This document shows positions 8,085 to 17,161 of a stretch of 64,000 nucleotides of DNA, in pieces. The position numbers were made by a program, and so were the translations under genes. Source of the stretch: Rhizobium sp. Q54 (GTDB lineage Bacteria; Pseudomonadota; Alphaproteobacteria; ATCC43930; CGMCC-115725); NCBI GenBank assembly GCA_945861155.1, contig CAMATN010000003.1:1-64000 (forward strand). Direction: 5' to 3'. The notes beneath the pieces were generated by a model, which had not been told where the DNA came from, did not search any database, and was given only the letters and a program-made list of their open reading frames with translations. The stretch's first letter is position 1. The number at the start of each line of letters is the position of its first letter.

Positions 8085-9374
8085 ATGGGAATCGCCGTTA
8101 AAAAGCGCCTGGTGTTTTACTGTCACGGCTACGATCCCGACGCCGATACGCGTTATCGCCGGCTGTTCGTGACGGCATTCTCGCAATTGTCGCGGCGCTT
8201 TAATGTCGAGCGCGCTATCGGCCCGCTGGTACACGACGGCGCGTTGCCGTCCGCGCGCTGGAACGTTAGCGCCGGCACCGGAGCATGGCGGACCGAAACG
8301 ACCTACGAAGTCCTGCGCTGGGACGATCTCGTCAAACGCGATTTCGCCCGGAGCTGGGTTGCCCGCATCCCCCTTCTCGCCGCCGCGATCGTGGAGGCGC
8401 TGCGCGGTGCGGTCATGCAGCGGCTGTTCCGGGTCAACTGGTATTTCGCGCTGTTCGTACTCTATCCCTGGGCGGCGCTGGTCGCGGTCATCGGCGCCGG
8501 GTTTCTGCTCGGCTATGGCGCGGCCTCGCTGCTCGACGTGGCGGCGCCGCTCCCGCAATCCGTCAAAGTGGCGATCGCCGCGCTGATCGCGATCGGCGTA
8601 TTGCATGCCGCCGGCCCGCGGATCAGGAAGGCGTATGTGTACCATCTGCTCGACGGCTGGATCTTCAGCTGGCAACAGGCGTCCGGCCGGCACGCGGAAA
8701 TCGACACCAGGCTCGACCGCTTCGCCCGGCATGTCGTCGCGGCGGTACGGCACAGCGACGCCGACGAAATCCTGATCGTCGGGCACAGCACCGGGTCGAC
8801 GATCGCGGTCGACCTGGCCGCCCGCGCCCTGGCGCTCGACCCGGAGTTCGGCCGGACCGGGCCGCCGGTGGCGCTGTTGACGATCGGCTCATGCCTGCCG
8901 ATCGTCGGTTTTATCCGCACCGCCGACCGGCTGCGCCGCGACATCGCCCGGCTGGTGACGACGGATTCGCTGCTCTGGGTCGAGTATCAGGCGCCGCAGG
9001 ACGTGCTAAATGCCTTTGGCTTCGAGCCGGTGCGCGACCTCAACCTCGAACTCGGCGGCGCCCGCCCGGTCAACCCGACGATCCGCTCGGCCCGCTTCAA
9101 GGAAACCTTGCTGCCGGCGACCTACCGCAAGATCCGCTGGAATTTCTTTCGCATGCACTTCCTCTTCCTGATGGCGAACGAGGTGCCCGGCGAATACGAC
9201 TATCTGATGATCGCGTGCGGGCCGGTCTCGCTGGCCGACCGGATCGCCGACCCAAAGGCCGCGGTGCGGGTGACTTACGGGCCGGGGATTTCGGCGGTTT
9301 CCGAGGCGGATCGCGAGACCTCGTTTTCGGCCGAGGCGGAAGACACGCGCGGCGCCGCCCGACTTGGCCGGTGA
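8085..9374 (+). CDS. Membrane-anchored alpha/beta-hydrolase-like protein
   Basis: This 429-residue protein has the serine-hydrolase nucleophile elbow GHSTGS (Ser235). An N-terminal strand LVFYCHGYDPD resembles the oxyanion-side beta-strand of lipases. Two hydrophobic segments (about 119-145 and 158-178) lie between that strand and the nucleophile and should anchor it in the inner membrane. It follows the ABC ATPase by 29 bases, which suggests co-transcription. Its last 100 bases overlap the 3' end of the cytochrome P450 gene on the other strand. I do not recognise a specific named family; esterase or thioesterase activity is inference. Confidence 0.65.
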   Translation: MGIAVKKRLVFYCHGYDPDADTRYRRLFVTAFSQLSRRFNVERAIGPLVHDGALPSARWNVSAGTGAWRTETTYEVLRWDDLVKRDFARSWVARIPLLAAAIVEALRGAVMQRLFRVNWYFALFVLYPWAALVAVIGAGFLLGYGAASLLDVAAPLPQSVKVAIAALIAIGVLHAAGPRIRKAYVYHLLDGWIFSWQQASGRHAEIDTRLDRFARHVVAAVRHSDADEILIVGHSTGSTIAVDLAARALALDPEFGRTGPPVALLTIGSCLPIVGFIRTADRLRRDIARLVTTDSLLWVEYQAPQDVLNAFGFEPVRDLNLELGGARPVNPTIRSARFKETLLPATYRKIRWNFFRMHFLFLMANEVPGEYDYLMIACGPVSLADRIADPKAAVRVTYGPGISAVSEADRETSFSAEAEDTRGAARLGR

Positions 9375-10732
9375 TGCACGAGCATCGGCAGGGTGTCGCC
9401 GGGGCGCAAGGTCAGCCGGCAGGTCGGCTCGACGACCGCACCCGGCGCGAGCTTCAGCGTGACCTGCTGCGCCAGCGTGGCGAGACAAAGAATGGCTTCG
9501 GTCATCCCGAACGCCTGGCCGGCGCAGACCCGCGGCCCGACGCTGAACGGGATATAGCTGTAGCGCTGCCGCGCCGCGGCGTTCTCGGGCAGAAAGCGCT
9601 CCGGGATGAAATGGTCGGGCTGGTCCCATAGCTGGCGGTGGCGATGCAGCAGCCACGGAATGACGACCAGCAGCGACCCGGCGGCGATCTTGCGGTTGCG
9701 GATGCTCTCGTCCCGCAACGCCTGGCGGCCCAACAGCGGCACCGGCGGGTAGAGCCGGATCGCCTCCTCGAACACCGCGCGGGTGTAGACGAGGCGCGGC
9801 ACATCATCGAGATTCGGGACCCGCCCGCCGAGCGTTTCGGCCAGCTCGGCATGCAGCCGGGCCTCCACATCGGGCGCCTGCGACAGCAGGAACCAAGTCC
9901 ACGCCAGCGAATTGGCGGTTGTCTCGTGGCCGGCCATGAAGATGACGGCGGCCTCGTTGCGCAATGCCCGGCGGTCGAGCCTGCCGCCGGTTTCGGGGTC
10001 GCGCGCCTCGAGCAGCATCTGGATCATCGATTGGTCGCCGCTCGCCAGCCGCTCCTCGCAGCGCCGGATCAGATCGTCGAGCACCCGGTCGATGCGCTTG
10101 GCGGCCCGATACACCGACGGCGCCTGAAAGCGCGGCACCCAGTCGGGCAGGCCCAGCATGTAGGGCAGGTCGAGCTGGGCGACCTCGCGCTGATAGGCGC
10201 TGAACGCGGCGACGATCTCGGTCGCGTGCTCGGCCCCGAGCCGCGGGCCGAAGATCGTGCGGCAGATGATCTCGGCGGTCAGCGTCGCCATGTCGCGCAG
10301 CGCGTCGATCGGCGCGCCGTCGGGCAACGCCGCCCAGCGCTCGGCGGTTTCCTGGGCCGCCTCGACCATCGTCGGCGCGAACAGCTTCAGGCGCGACACA
10401 TGCACGATCGGCGCGACGATGCGCCGGCGATGCCGCCACAAATCGCCGTCGCTGATAAAGAGCCCATCGCCGAGCAGCGGCGACAGCGCATGGCGCATTT
10501 GCGGCGTCTTGCGCTGAAAGCTTTCATGCAGCGCGATAAAGGCCTGCGCGACGGTATCCGGGCTGTTGCAGACGAACACCTTGCGGTTGAGGACCCGGGT
10601 CGAGAAGAACTGGTACTCGAAGCACTTCTCGTCGAACACGGCGAGGAAGTTGCGGCGCGCCGTCGCCATCAGCGCCAACAGCTTTAGCGGCTCCTTCGGG
10701 CGCTCCGGATAGGGCGGGACGAAATGTGTCAT
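9275..10732 (-). CDS. Cytochrome P450
   Basis: This is a heme-thiolate monooxygenase of 485 residues. It shows the I-helix oxygen-activation motif AGHETT (267-272), the K-helix E-x-x-R (EEAIR, 322-326), and the heme-binding loop FSVGPRVCAG with axial Cys403. The soluble, anchor-free N-terminus is typical of bacterial P450s. It is the last gene of a four-gene operon: its ATG overlaps the stop of the LtaS-like gene as ATGA, implying translational coupling. No ferredoxin or reductase gene is adjacent, so electrons must come from elsewhere. The 25-residue tail after VHHRPS is Ser/Ala-rich and is read opposite the end of the hydrolase gene. Confidence 0.93.
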   Translation of the reverse strand: MTHFVPPYPERPKEPLKLLALMATARRNFLAVFDEKCFEYQFFSTRVLNRKVFVCNSPDTVAQAFIALHESFQRKTPQMRHALSPLLGDGLFISDGDLWRHRRRIVAPIVHVSRLKLFAPTMVEAAQETAERWAALPDGAPIDALRDMATLTAEIICRTIFGPRLGAEHATEIVAAFSAYQREVAQLDLPYMLGLPDWVPRFQAPSVYRAAKRIDRVLDDLIRRCEERLASGDQSMIQMLLEARDPETGGRLDRRALRNEAAVIFMAGHETTANSLAWTWFLLSQAPDVEARLHAELAETLGGRVPNLDDVPRLVYTRAVFEEAIRLYPPVPLLGRQALRDESIRNRKIAAGSLLVVIPWLLHRHRQLWDQPDHFIPERFLPENAAARQRYSYIPFSVGPRVCAGQAFGMTEAILCLATLAQQVTLKLAPGAVVEPTCRLTLRPGDTLPMLVHHRPSRAAPRVSSASAENEVSRSASETAEIPGP

Positions 10733-12459
10733 CGCGCGAACCCTGCGGGCTCGCGCCGGTTCAGGCAAGCGCCCTGGTCGACGGTGGACGCATCGTCGTC
10801 GGTGCCGACGGCGGCGTCGACGACGATGCGCCCGAGCCGGTGCGCCGGCAGGTCGCGGCGCTGCGGCACGAAGCTGCCGCCGGCCTGCCAGATCGCGTAA
10901 TCGCTCGACGTCTCGGCAAAGCCGAAATGGCGGAACGCGGTCGAGAGGCTCGGCAGGTGGTCGCCATAGAAACCCAGCACCGCCGGAGCGCCGCGGCGCT
11001 CCAGCCCCGACATCAGGATCCGCAGCATCTCGTCGGAACGGCACAGCCCGTCGAGATAGCGCAACAGCCCCGCCCCATCCGGGATTGCCGCCGGGTCGAA
11101 CAGGCCCGATACCGCCGCGTCGAGCGGCGGGCCTTTCGCCAGCCACGGCCCGTGATTGCCCATCGTGATCGCGAAGATCAGGGTCCGCGGACCCTCTGCG
11201 TCGAGAACCCGCAGGATGTCCCGGGCCAGCTCCGGGTCCGGGTAATAAGGCGGTGCGCGCGACCCGCCCAGCGTGTCGCGACCGAGAAACCGTTCGAAGC
11301 CGAGCGCCGGCATCGCCAGGTCGCGGCGAAAAAAAGATCGGTCGAACGGATGCAGGCAGATCGTGCGGTAACCGGCCCGGCGCGCCCGCCAGATCTGCGA
11401 TTGGATCGGGACTCGCGCCAGCGCGTAATACGGGTTGAACCGGTCGTAGCCGAGCGCGCTCTCGGGAACGCCGCTCAGCACCGCGAACTCGGTCCGCATC
11501 GTGTTGGCGCCCCAGCCCGGCACTTCGAGCCGGCCAAACTGGCTCGCCGACGCGCGACACGAATCGAAGCCGGCTAAGAGCTCGGGCGGGATCAGCGGCG
11601 TTAGCCGGCGTGCGTCAAAGAAGGATTCGCACTGTACCAGGATGATCGGGCCGCCGCCCGGGCCGCTGGCCGTCATTCCGGGGCGCCGCGCAGCGGCGAA
11701 CCCGGAATCCATATTCCAGAGGCCCGTGTTTATGGATTCCGGGTTCGCGGACTTCGTCCCCGCCCCGGAATGACAGGCTTGGGATGGGGTGTTGTCGGGG
11801 CTGGCATCGGGCGAATTGAATGCGCCGAGCGCCAGCTGCCGCGATCTGCGTTCGGCGCGCGCGATGACGGCGTGGACCAGCAGCATTCCGAACGGTCCGA
11901 GCCTTGCGGCGTCTTCGAAGGGTTCGCCGCTCGGCATCAAGCGGCGACGCAGCGTGCCGGCCGCGATGCCGAGCAACGGCTCCCGCGCGACGAGCCAGCC
12001 TCCGGCGGCGATCAGCGCCGCGACTCCGAGCGCCACCCACGGGCGCGGCTCCCACAGCGCGGGCTCGACGATCAGCAGCGCCAGCGCAATGAGGACGGAA
12101 GCCGCCGCTCCGCCCAGCACGAGCCCCGGCCCGGCGAACGGGAGATAGAGATGCGGGTGGGTGAAAAGCTGCGGCAGCTCGGCGGCCTCGGAAAAGACGA
12201 CCGGCTCGCGCAGGGTCTGCCGCATCGTGTAATCGGCGAGGGCGAAGCCGGCGCCGAGCGCCAATGCGACGATTCCGGCGAAGAGCGGCCGTCCTGTCGC
12301 CACTCCAAGCAACGCCGCCCCGAGCGCGATCGGCGCGACATCGAGCAACAGCACGGCTGGCCCGGCGCGGCGCGAGCGCGCCACCCGGCGCGGCACCAGC
12401 CACGCCAGCAGCGCGAGCCCGGCGCCGGCCGCGAGATGCAGCACCTCAACCGCTCCCAT
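10729..12459 (-). CDS. LtaS-like sulfatase-fold transferase, membrane protein
   Basis: This 576-residue protein combines an N-terminal membrane region (four or so hydrophobic segments within residues 1-160) with an extracytoplasmic sulfatase/phosphatase-fold domain (about 268-570). Catalytic features are ILVQCESFFD (Glu278 as metal ligand), GANTMRTEF (Thr320 as likely nucleophile), MGNHGPW and YGDHLPS. This layout is that of lipoteichoic acid synthase and phosphoglycerol/phosphoethanolamine transferases. It lies between the SDR and P450 genes of a capsule-type operon, so it may decorate a surface glycan. Residues of about 228-263 are encoded by a palindromic repeat inserted in frame into the linker between the two domains. 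The start at 12459 lies 4 bases after the SDR stop. Confidence 0.8.
   Translation of the reverse strand: MGAVEVLHLAAGAGLALLAWLVPRRVARSRRAGPAVLLLDVAPIALGAALLGVATGRPLFAGIVALALGAGFALADYTMRQTLREPVVFSEAAELPQLFTHPHLYLPFAGPGLVLGGAAASVLIALALLIVEPALWEPRPWVALGVAALIAAGGWLVAREPLLGIAAGTLRRRLMPSGEPFEDAARLGPFGMLLVHAVIARAERRSRQLALGAFNSPDASPDNTPSQACHSGAGTKSANPESINTGLWNMDSGFAAARRPGMTASGPGGGPIILVQCESFFDARRLTPLIPPELLAGFDSCRASASQFGRLEVPGWGANTMRTEFAVLSGVPESALGYDRFNPYYALARVPIQSQIWRARRAGYRTICLHPFDRSFFRRDLAMPALGFERFLGRDTLGGSRAPPYYPDPELARDILRVLDAEGPRTLIFAITMGNHGPWLAKGPPLDAAVSGLFDPAAIPDGAGLLRYLDGLCRSDEMLRILMSGLERRGAPAVLGFYGDHLPSLSTAFRHFGFAETSSDYAIWQAGGSFVPQRRDLPAHRLGRIVVDAAVGTDDDASTVDQGACLNRREPAGFAR
11672..11774. repeat. 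Palindromic element inside a coding sequence
   Basis: Inverted arms beginning GTCATTCCGGGGCG and ending with its near complement contain a nested palindrome (CCGGAATCCAT / ATGGATTCCGG). This is a typical intergenic palindrome, but here it lies within the LtaS-like gene and the reading frame stays open through it. Confidence 0.85.
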
Positions 12460-12463
12460 CGTC

Positions 12464-13243
12464 TCAGGCGGAGCGGATGCGGAAACGGAAGCGGCGCAGG
12501 ATCGCATCGCCGATCGGCGCCGGGGCCAGATCGCAAAACCGCATGCCGAGCACCAGCGGCCACGGAAAATCGATGCGCGCGCGGCCGCGGTCGATGCCGC
12601 GCTTGATGCGCCGGGCGGCGCGCTCGCCGGTCGCGAGAAACGGGGTCGCGCCCTCCCAGCGATCGGTCATCGGCGAATTGAAAAACCCCGGACAGGCCAC
12701 CGTCACGCCGACCCCGTGCGGCGCGAGGCGCGGGCGCAACGCCTCGGCATAGGCGCGCAGACCTGCTTTGCTCGCGCAATACCCCGGACTGTAAGGCAGG
12801 CCGCGATAGGCCGCGATCGAGGCGATCGCGACGATCCGCCCGCGCCCGCGAGCGCACAACAGTGGCACCAGCGGCGCGATCGTGTGCACCGCGCCAACGA
12901 GGTTGACCTCGATCTGGCGCAGCGTCATCGCGGCGGGCTCGCCCGGGCTCTCCGGGTCGGGTCCCGCCGAGGTACCGGCATTGGCGATCAGCAGCTCCAC
13001 CGGATGAGCCCGGTCGAATTCTTCGAGCCAGGAAGCGAGCGCCGCCCCGTCGGCGACGTCAATCGCGGCGCTGTCGACATCGGCGCCGGCGGCGCGGCAC
13101 GCCGCCGCCGTCGCGGCAAGCCGCTCGCGGTTGCGGCCGATCAGCCCGAGCGCGGTCTGCGGCCCGGCATAGGACACCGCGAGCGCGGCGCCGAGCCCGC
13201 TCGAGGCGCCGGTGATGACCACCACCCGAAACGGGGCGCGCAT
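12464..13243 (-). CDS. Short-chain dehydrogenase/reductase of the kps-like operon
   Basis: This is an NAD(P)-dependent oxidoreductase of 259 residues. The nucleotide-binding TGASSGLG is at residues 11-18, the NAG motif and a canonical Y-x-x-x-K active site (GYCASKAG) are present, with a Ser about a dozen residues before the Tyr (AIASIAAY). The C-terminal extension is slightly longer and basic (RRFRFRIRSA). Start ATG overlaps the KpsC stop as TGATG and the stop is followed 4 bases later by the LtaS-like gene, so the protein is made from the same transcript. Substrate probably a sugar or lipid intermediate of the same glycan; this is inference. Confidence 0.85.
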   Translation of the reverse strand: MRAPFRVVVITGASSGLGAALAVSYAGPQTALGLIGRNRERLAATAAACRAAGADVDSAAIDVADGAALASWLEEFDRAHPVELLIANAGTSAGPDPESPGEPAAMTLRQIEVNLVGAVHTIAPLVPLLCARGRGRIVAIASIAAYRGLPYSPGYCASKAGLRAYAEALRPRLAPHGVGVTVACPGFFNSPMTDRWEGATPFLATGERAARRIKRGIDRGRARIDFPWPLVLGMRFCDLAPAPIGDAILRRFRFRIRSA

Positions 13244-15261
13244 CAGGAGCGCGGGCGCTCGCGAAGCCCGCGCGCCGGGGATGAGCCGGCGCTGGGGAGC
13301 ATTCCGCGAAATTCGCCGAGCCGCCGCGCAATCGCCCCCTGCAAGCGGCGCGCCAGCACCAGCGGCCCCGGCCGCCACAATTCCGGGTGGTCAAGGCGCT
13401 CGATGACGATTTCCGGCCCGCAGGGCAGCCGGGTCAGCGGGTCGAGATAGCGCGGATAGAGAATGAGGGCGCCGGCGACCAGCTGGTCGAGGCTCAGCCG
13501 CCGCCCGCGATCGAATGGCGGTCGGTCGACGGTCAGTCCCCAGCCGGCATAGAACGGGCGGCCGTAAACAATGACCCGGCGACCCCGCAACAGGGCCTCG
13601 AACCCGGCGAGCGAGGTCATCGTATGCAATTCGTCGACGACAGCGAGCAACGGCGCCGTCGCGCCGCCGCGGACCACCCGATCGGCGAAGCGCCGCGCCT
13701 CGGCCTCGGGAACCGCCCCCTTGCGGTGCCCGGCCAGGACGTCGGGGTGCGGCTTGTAGAGGACATAGGCGTCCGGGTTCGCCGCCCGCACCTGCGCCAA
13801 CAGGTCGAGATTGGTGCGGACCGCGCCGGCGCCGAACCGGATCGACAGATCGTCCTCGACCTGCCCCGGAACCAGGATGCGCCGCCGGCCCGACGGCAGG
13901 TCGAGGCTCACTCCGTTGCCGGCGAGGTTGTATTTGGTGATGCCGCGGGTCACGAGCTGCGCGGCGAGACGCTGTGCCCGAGCAAGCAGGACCGGCGGGA
14001 ACTCCGACTCGCGCAGCAGGCGTTCGAGGTCGCTGCCGGCGCGCGGGTCGAAATACATGCCCGTGGCGTCGAAAACAAGCGAGGCCGGCGGCATGAAATC
14101 GGAGCCGAGGCCGACCGAGCGGATGAACCCGTCCTCGACCCGGATCAGCGGAACCCCGCCGCGGATCGCCGCCTCGGCGAGACCGTCGGGCAGGCGCGAG
14201 GCCCAGCCGGCAATCGCGCGCGGCCGGGTTTCCGAGTCGCCTCGGGCGGCGGCGAGCGCACCAGCCGAGGTGCGGCGGAAAACCGGGACGCCGGCCGACG
14301 AGCGCACGAACTCGGCGATCCGCCGGCGCTTCCAGAACGACATGCCGACGCAGACCGCGATGCCGCGATTGGCGTCGTCGAGGCGCCGCCAATCGGCGAC
14401 GATGGCAAGCACATCCTCGAAGCTCGCCGCATTGTTGCGGAACGGGTCGCGGTAACGTGTCGCGACAAGACAGATCCCGGCGAAAATCTCGTCCGCGGTC
14501 CGCCGGAACGCGCGCTGTGCCACCCCGGCGGAGTCCTCGGTCGCGCCCCAGCCGGTATAGACCGCGTCGGCAAACGCCATCACCGGCACCCCGGCGATCA
14601 GCGCGAGAAAGCCGATCTCGCCGCCGGCGCTGTACACCCGGCCGGCACGGTCGAGCAGCGCCCAGGGATCGCATGCCCGGCCGATGATTGTCGCGCCGCG
14701 CGCCCGGGCGGCGGCGAGGCGTGATCGCAGCCGCAATCCAATCGCCCGCGACGCCGCGACGACGACCCGCCCGGCCGGGTTTTCGGCCAGCGCGGCGTCG
14801 ATCATGCTGGCGAGGACGGCACCCCCCGGTCGCATCGCGCGCCCGCCCAACGCCGGCTCGCCGAGGACCACAACCGCGTACCCGTCGCCGCGCGGCAGAT
14901 CGCCGGCGCCATTGCCTTGCCACCACGCGCCGCCGATTCGCGCCGTCACGAGCGCCCGGCGCGCCGCCGATGCCCGCGCCAACAGCGCCGGTTCCTCCCA
15001 GGCGCGATCGGCGAGAACCCGGCCGGGGGCAGCGAGCTCGGGGGTGGGGAATTCGGCCGGCGAACCGGGTGCCACGCCCTCGTCCACCAACGCGCTCAGC
15101 CACGGCGGCGGCACGCGCCCGCGCGGCGGCGCGCGCAACAGCCCCGGCGCCAACCTCACCGATGGCGCATCGGCGAATTCAGGGAAAAGGACAGCCCTCG
15201 CCGCGGCGGGCAAAGCCGCCGACGGACGCCAGAATTTTACGGTATCGCCGAAGCTGCGCAT
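13243..15261 (-). CDS. kpsC: KpsC/LipA-type beta-Kdo transferase (capsule linker)
   Basis: This 672-residue protein is of the capsule KpsC family, which builds the beta-Kdo linker on a lipid anchor before capsule export. Two homologous halves are visible (about 1-310 and 315-672). The second half carries the GT motifs GQVEDD (466-471) and YKPHPD (502-507) and the strand ELHTMTSLAGFEALLRGR. The first half keeps a similar Rossmann-like segment (GEIGFLALIAGVPVMAF) but has LGEPAL and ASRAIG where the two motifs would be expected. It is first in a coupled operon with an SDR, an LtaS-like transferase and a P450. KpsS and capsule exporters are not in the window. Confidence 0.85.
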   Translation of the reverse strand: MRSFGDTVKFWRPSAALPAAARAVLFPEFADAPSVRLAPGLLRAPPRGRVPPPWLSALVDEGVAPGSPAEFPTPELAAPGRVLADRAWEEPALLARASAARRALVTARIGGAWWQGNGAGDLPRGDGYAVVVLGEPALGGRAMRPGGAVLASMIDAALAENPAGRVVVAASRAIGLRLRSRLAAARARGATIIGRACDPWALLDRAGRVYSAGGEIGFLALIAGVPVMAFADAVYTGWGATEDSAGVAQRAFRRTADEIFAGICLVATRYRDPFRNNAASFEDVLAIVADWRRLDDANRGIAVCVGMSFWKRRRIAEFVRSSAGVPVFRRTSAGALAAARGDSETRPRAIAGWASRLPDGLAEAAIRGGVPLIRVEDGFIRSVGLGSDFMPPASLVFDATGMYFDPRAGSDLERLLRESEFPPVLLARAQRLAAQLVTRGITKYNLAGNGVSLDLPSGRRRILVPGQVEDDLSIRFGAGAVRTNLDLLAQVRAANPDAYVLYKPHPDVLAGHRKGAVPEAEARRFADRVVRGGATAPLLAVVDELHTMTSLAGFEALLRGRRVIVYGRPFYAGWGLTVDRPPFDRGRRLSLDQLVAGALILYPRYLDPLTRLPCGPEIVIERLDHPELWRPGPLVLARRLQGAIARRLGEFRGMLPSAGSSPARGLRERPRS

Positions 15262-15379
15262 GGGCTGAGCGTATCGCCGGCTCGCGCCAAGATCGGGCTC
15301 GCGAGATCGCCTCAATCTCGGCAATCGCCCCAGGGCTGTCCACGAAAATCGCTGTCCATGAAAATCGCGGAGAAGCCGC

Positions 15380-16843
15380 TCACACCAGCGGCGCGCCCGA
15401 TGTCGCGGCGGCGAAGGCGAGTTCGGGGGTCGTGCGGCCGAGGGGCTTGGCGGCGTCGGACAGGGCGCAGGGGAGGAAATTGCCGCTGCCGCGCTCGGCA
15501 ACGAGCTTGCCGTCGTCGACCACCACCCGGCCGCGCGACAGCACCGTTACCGGCCAGCCGGTCAGCTGCATCCCCTCATACGGGGTATAGCCGACATTGT
15601 CGTGGATGTCGGCGGCCCTGACCGTGACTTCGCGCTGCGGGTCCCAGATCGCGATGTCGGCGTCGCTGCCGACCGCGATCGTGCCCTTTTTCGGGTAGAG
15701 CCCGTAAATCCGGGCGTGGTTGGTCGCGGTCAGCGCGACAAAGCGGTTGATGTCGATCCGACCCTTGCCGACCCCCTCGGAAAACAGCAGCGGCACGCGC
15801 AATTCGATGCCGGGGACGCCGTTCGCGGTGTCCTTGAAGGTGGTCTTGTCGCCCTTCAGCAATTTGCCGGTTTCGTCGTAGCGGTAGGGCGCGTGGTCCG
15901 AGGAAAACACCTGGAAGGTGCCGTTCGCGAGGCCGCGCCACACCGCCTCCTGCGCCGCCTTGTCGCGCGGTGGCGGGGAGCAGCAGAATTTGGTGCCCTC
16001 GAGGTCCATCGAGATGTCGTCGGCGGTCAGGAACAGATATTGCGGGCAGGTCTCGCCGTAGATGCGCAGGCCCTTGGTCTGGGCGTCGCGGATCACCTCG
16101 ATCGCCTCGGCGGCCGAGACATGGACGATCAACAGCGGCACGTCGAGCAGTTCGGCCAACGCGACGGCGCGGTTGGTCGCCTCGCCCTCGGCGATCCTGG
16201 CATGCGACACGGCGTGATAGCGCGGCTGCGACATGCCGCGCTCCAAGAGCCGGTTCGCCAGCCACGCGATGATGTCGTGGTTTTCGGCGTGCACCATCAT
16301 CATCGCGCCTTCGCGCCGCGCCAGCGCCAGGATGTCGAGCATCTGGCCGTCGTCGAGGCGTAAGAGGTCGTAGGTCATGTAGACCTTGAACGAGGTGTAG
16401 CCGTCGCGGATCAGCGCCGGCAATTCCTGGCCGAGCACCTGCTCCGTGGGATCGGAGATAATCAGGTGAAAGGCATAGTCGATGACCGCCTTGGGGCCGG
16501 CGGCGTCGTGGTATTCCTCGACGACCTGACGGAGCGACTGGCCGCGATGCTGCGCGGCGAACGGGATCACCGTCGTCGTGCCGCCGAATGCCGCCGATAC
16601 CGTGGCGCTGTAGAAATCGTCGGCGCAGATGACCCCGGCCGAGGATTTCTGCTCGATATGACAATGGCTGTCGATCGCGCCGGGCAGCACGAGCTTTCCG
16701 GCGGCGTCGATCTCGCGCTCGCCCGCCGCGAGGCCGCGGCCGAGCATGGCAATGATTCCGCCCTTGATGCCGATGTCGCAATGCTGCGTGTCGGACGCTG
16801 TCACCACGGTGCCGTTGCGGATCACGAGATCGAAATCGGCCAT
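15380..16843 (-). CDS. Dihydropyrimidinase / D-hydantoinase
   Basis: This is a zinc amidohydrolase of 487 residues that opens dihydropyrimidine or hydantoin rings. Metal-site residues are all in place: H60 and H62 (DSHCHIEQ), carboxylated Lys153 (SFKVYM), H185 (MVHAENHD), H241 (IVHVSA) and D316 (FSSDHAPY). Length matches the family. AAAGGAG lies upstream of the ATG at 16843. A palindromic repeat and a divergent MFS transporter lie upstream. No carbamoylase is next to it, so whether the natural substrate is a pyrimidine, a hydantoin or a related imide is open. Confidence 0.9.
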   Translation of the reverse strand: MADFDLVIRNGTVVTASDTQHCDIGIKGGIIAMLGRGLAAGEREIDAAGKLVLPGAIDSHCHIEQKSSAGVICADDFYSATVSAAFGGTTTVIPFAAQHRGQSLRQVVEEYHDAAGPKAVIDYAFHLIISDPTEQVLGQELPALIRDGYTSFKVYMTYDLLRLDDGQMLDILALARREGAMMMVHAENHDIIAWLANRLLERGMSQPRYHAVSHARIAEGEATNRAVALAELLDVPLLIVHVSAAEAIEVIRDAQTKGLRIYGETCPQYLFLTADDISMDLEGTKFCCSPPPRDKAAQEAVWRGLANGTFQVFSSDHAPYRYDETGKLLKGDKTTFKDTANGVPGIELRVPLLFSEGVGKGRIDINRFVALTATNHARIYGLYPKKGTIAVGSDADIAIWDPQREVTVRAADIHDNVGYTPYEGMQLTGWPVTVLSRGRVVVDDGKLVAERGSGNFLPCALSDAAKPLGRTTPELAFAAATSGAPLV

Positions 16844-16911
16844 CGTTTTCTCCTTTGCTGCCGCCAAGCAGGATTTGATGGAGAATACACTCTACCGGCG
16901 CCCGTTCTAAA

Positions 16912-17070
16912 GCCCCCACCCCAACCCTCCCCCGCTTGCGGGGGAGGGGGCTGATTGGGCCGGCGAGGGGCGCTCCCCCTCCGCCGCCAGCGAGTGAAGG
17001 TTTCAGAGAGAGAACCAACGGCGCAGTCGGCCCCCTCCCCCGCAAGCGGGGGAGGGTGGGGGTGGGGGCT
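16912..17070. repeat. CTCCCCCGC-type inverted repeat pair without cargo
   Basis: Two inverted copies of the G/C-rich palindromic unit (about 16912-16951 and 17028-17070) are separated by roughly 76 bases with no reading frame of note. It is the same family as the pair framing the DUF559 gene and the pair at 54077-54225. It lies in the divergent promoter region between dihydropyrimidinase and the MFS gene. Confidence 0.85.
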
Positions 17071-17161
17071 GTTCAACAGAAAATATCCCGACAGGCAAAT
17101 GCTTGCTTGTTGCCTTAAACGCCGTGCCGGATCAGCATTCGGAGGACACGGCGGCGGCGGC

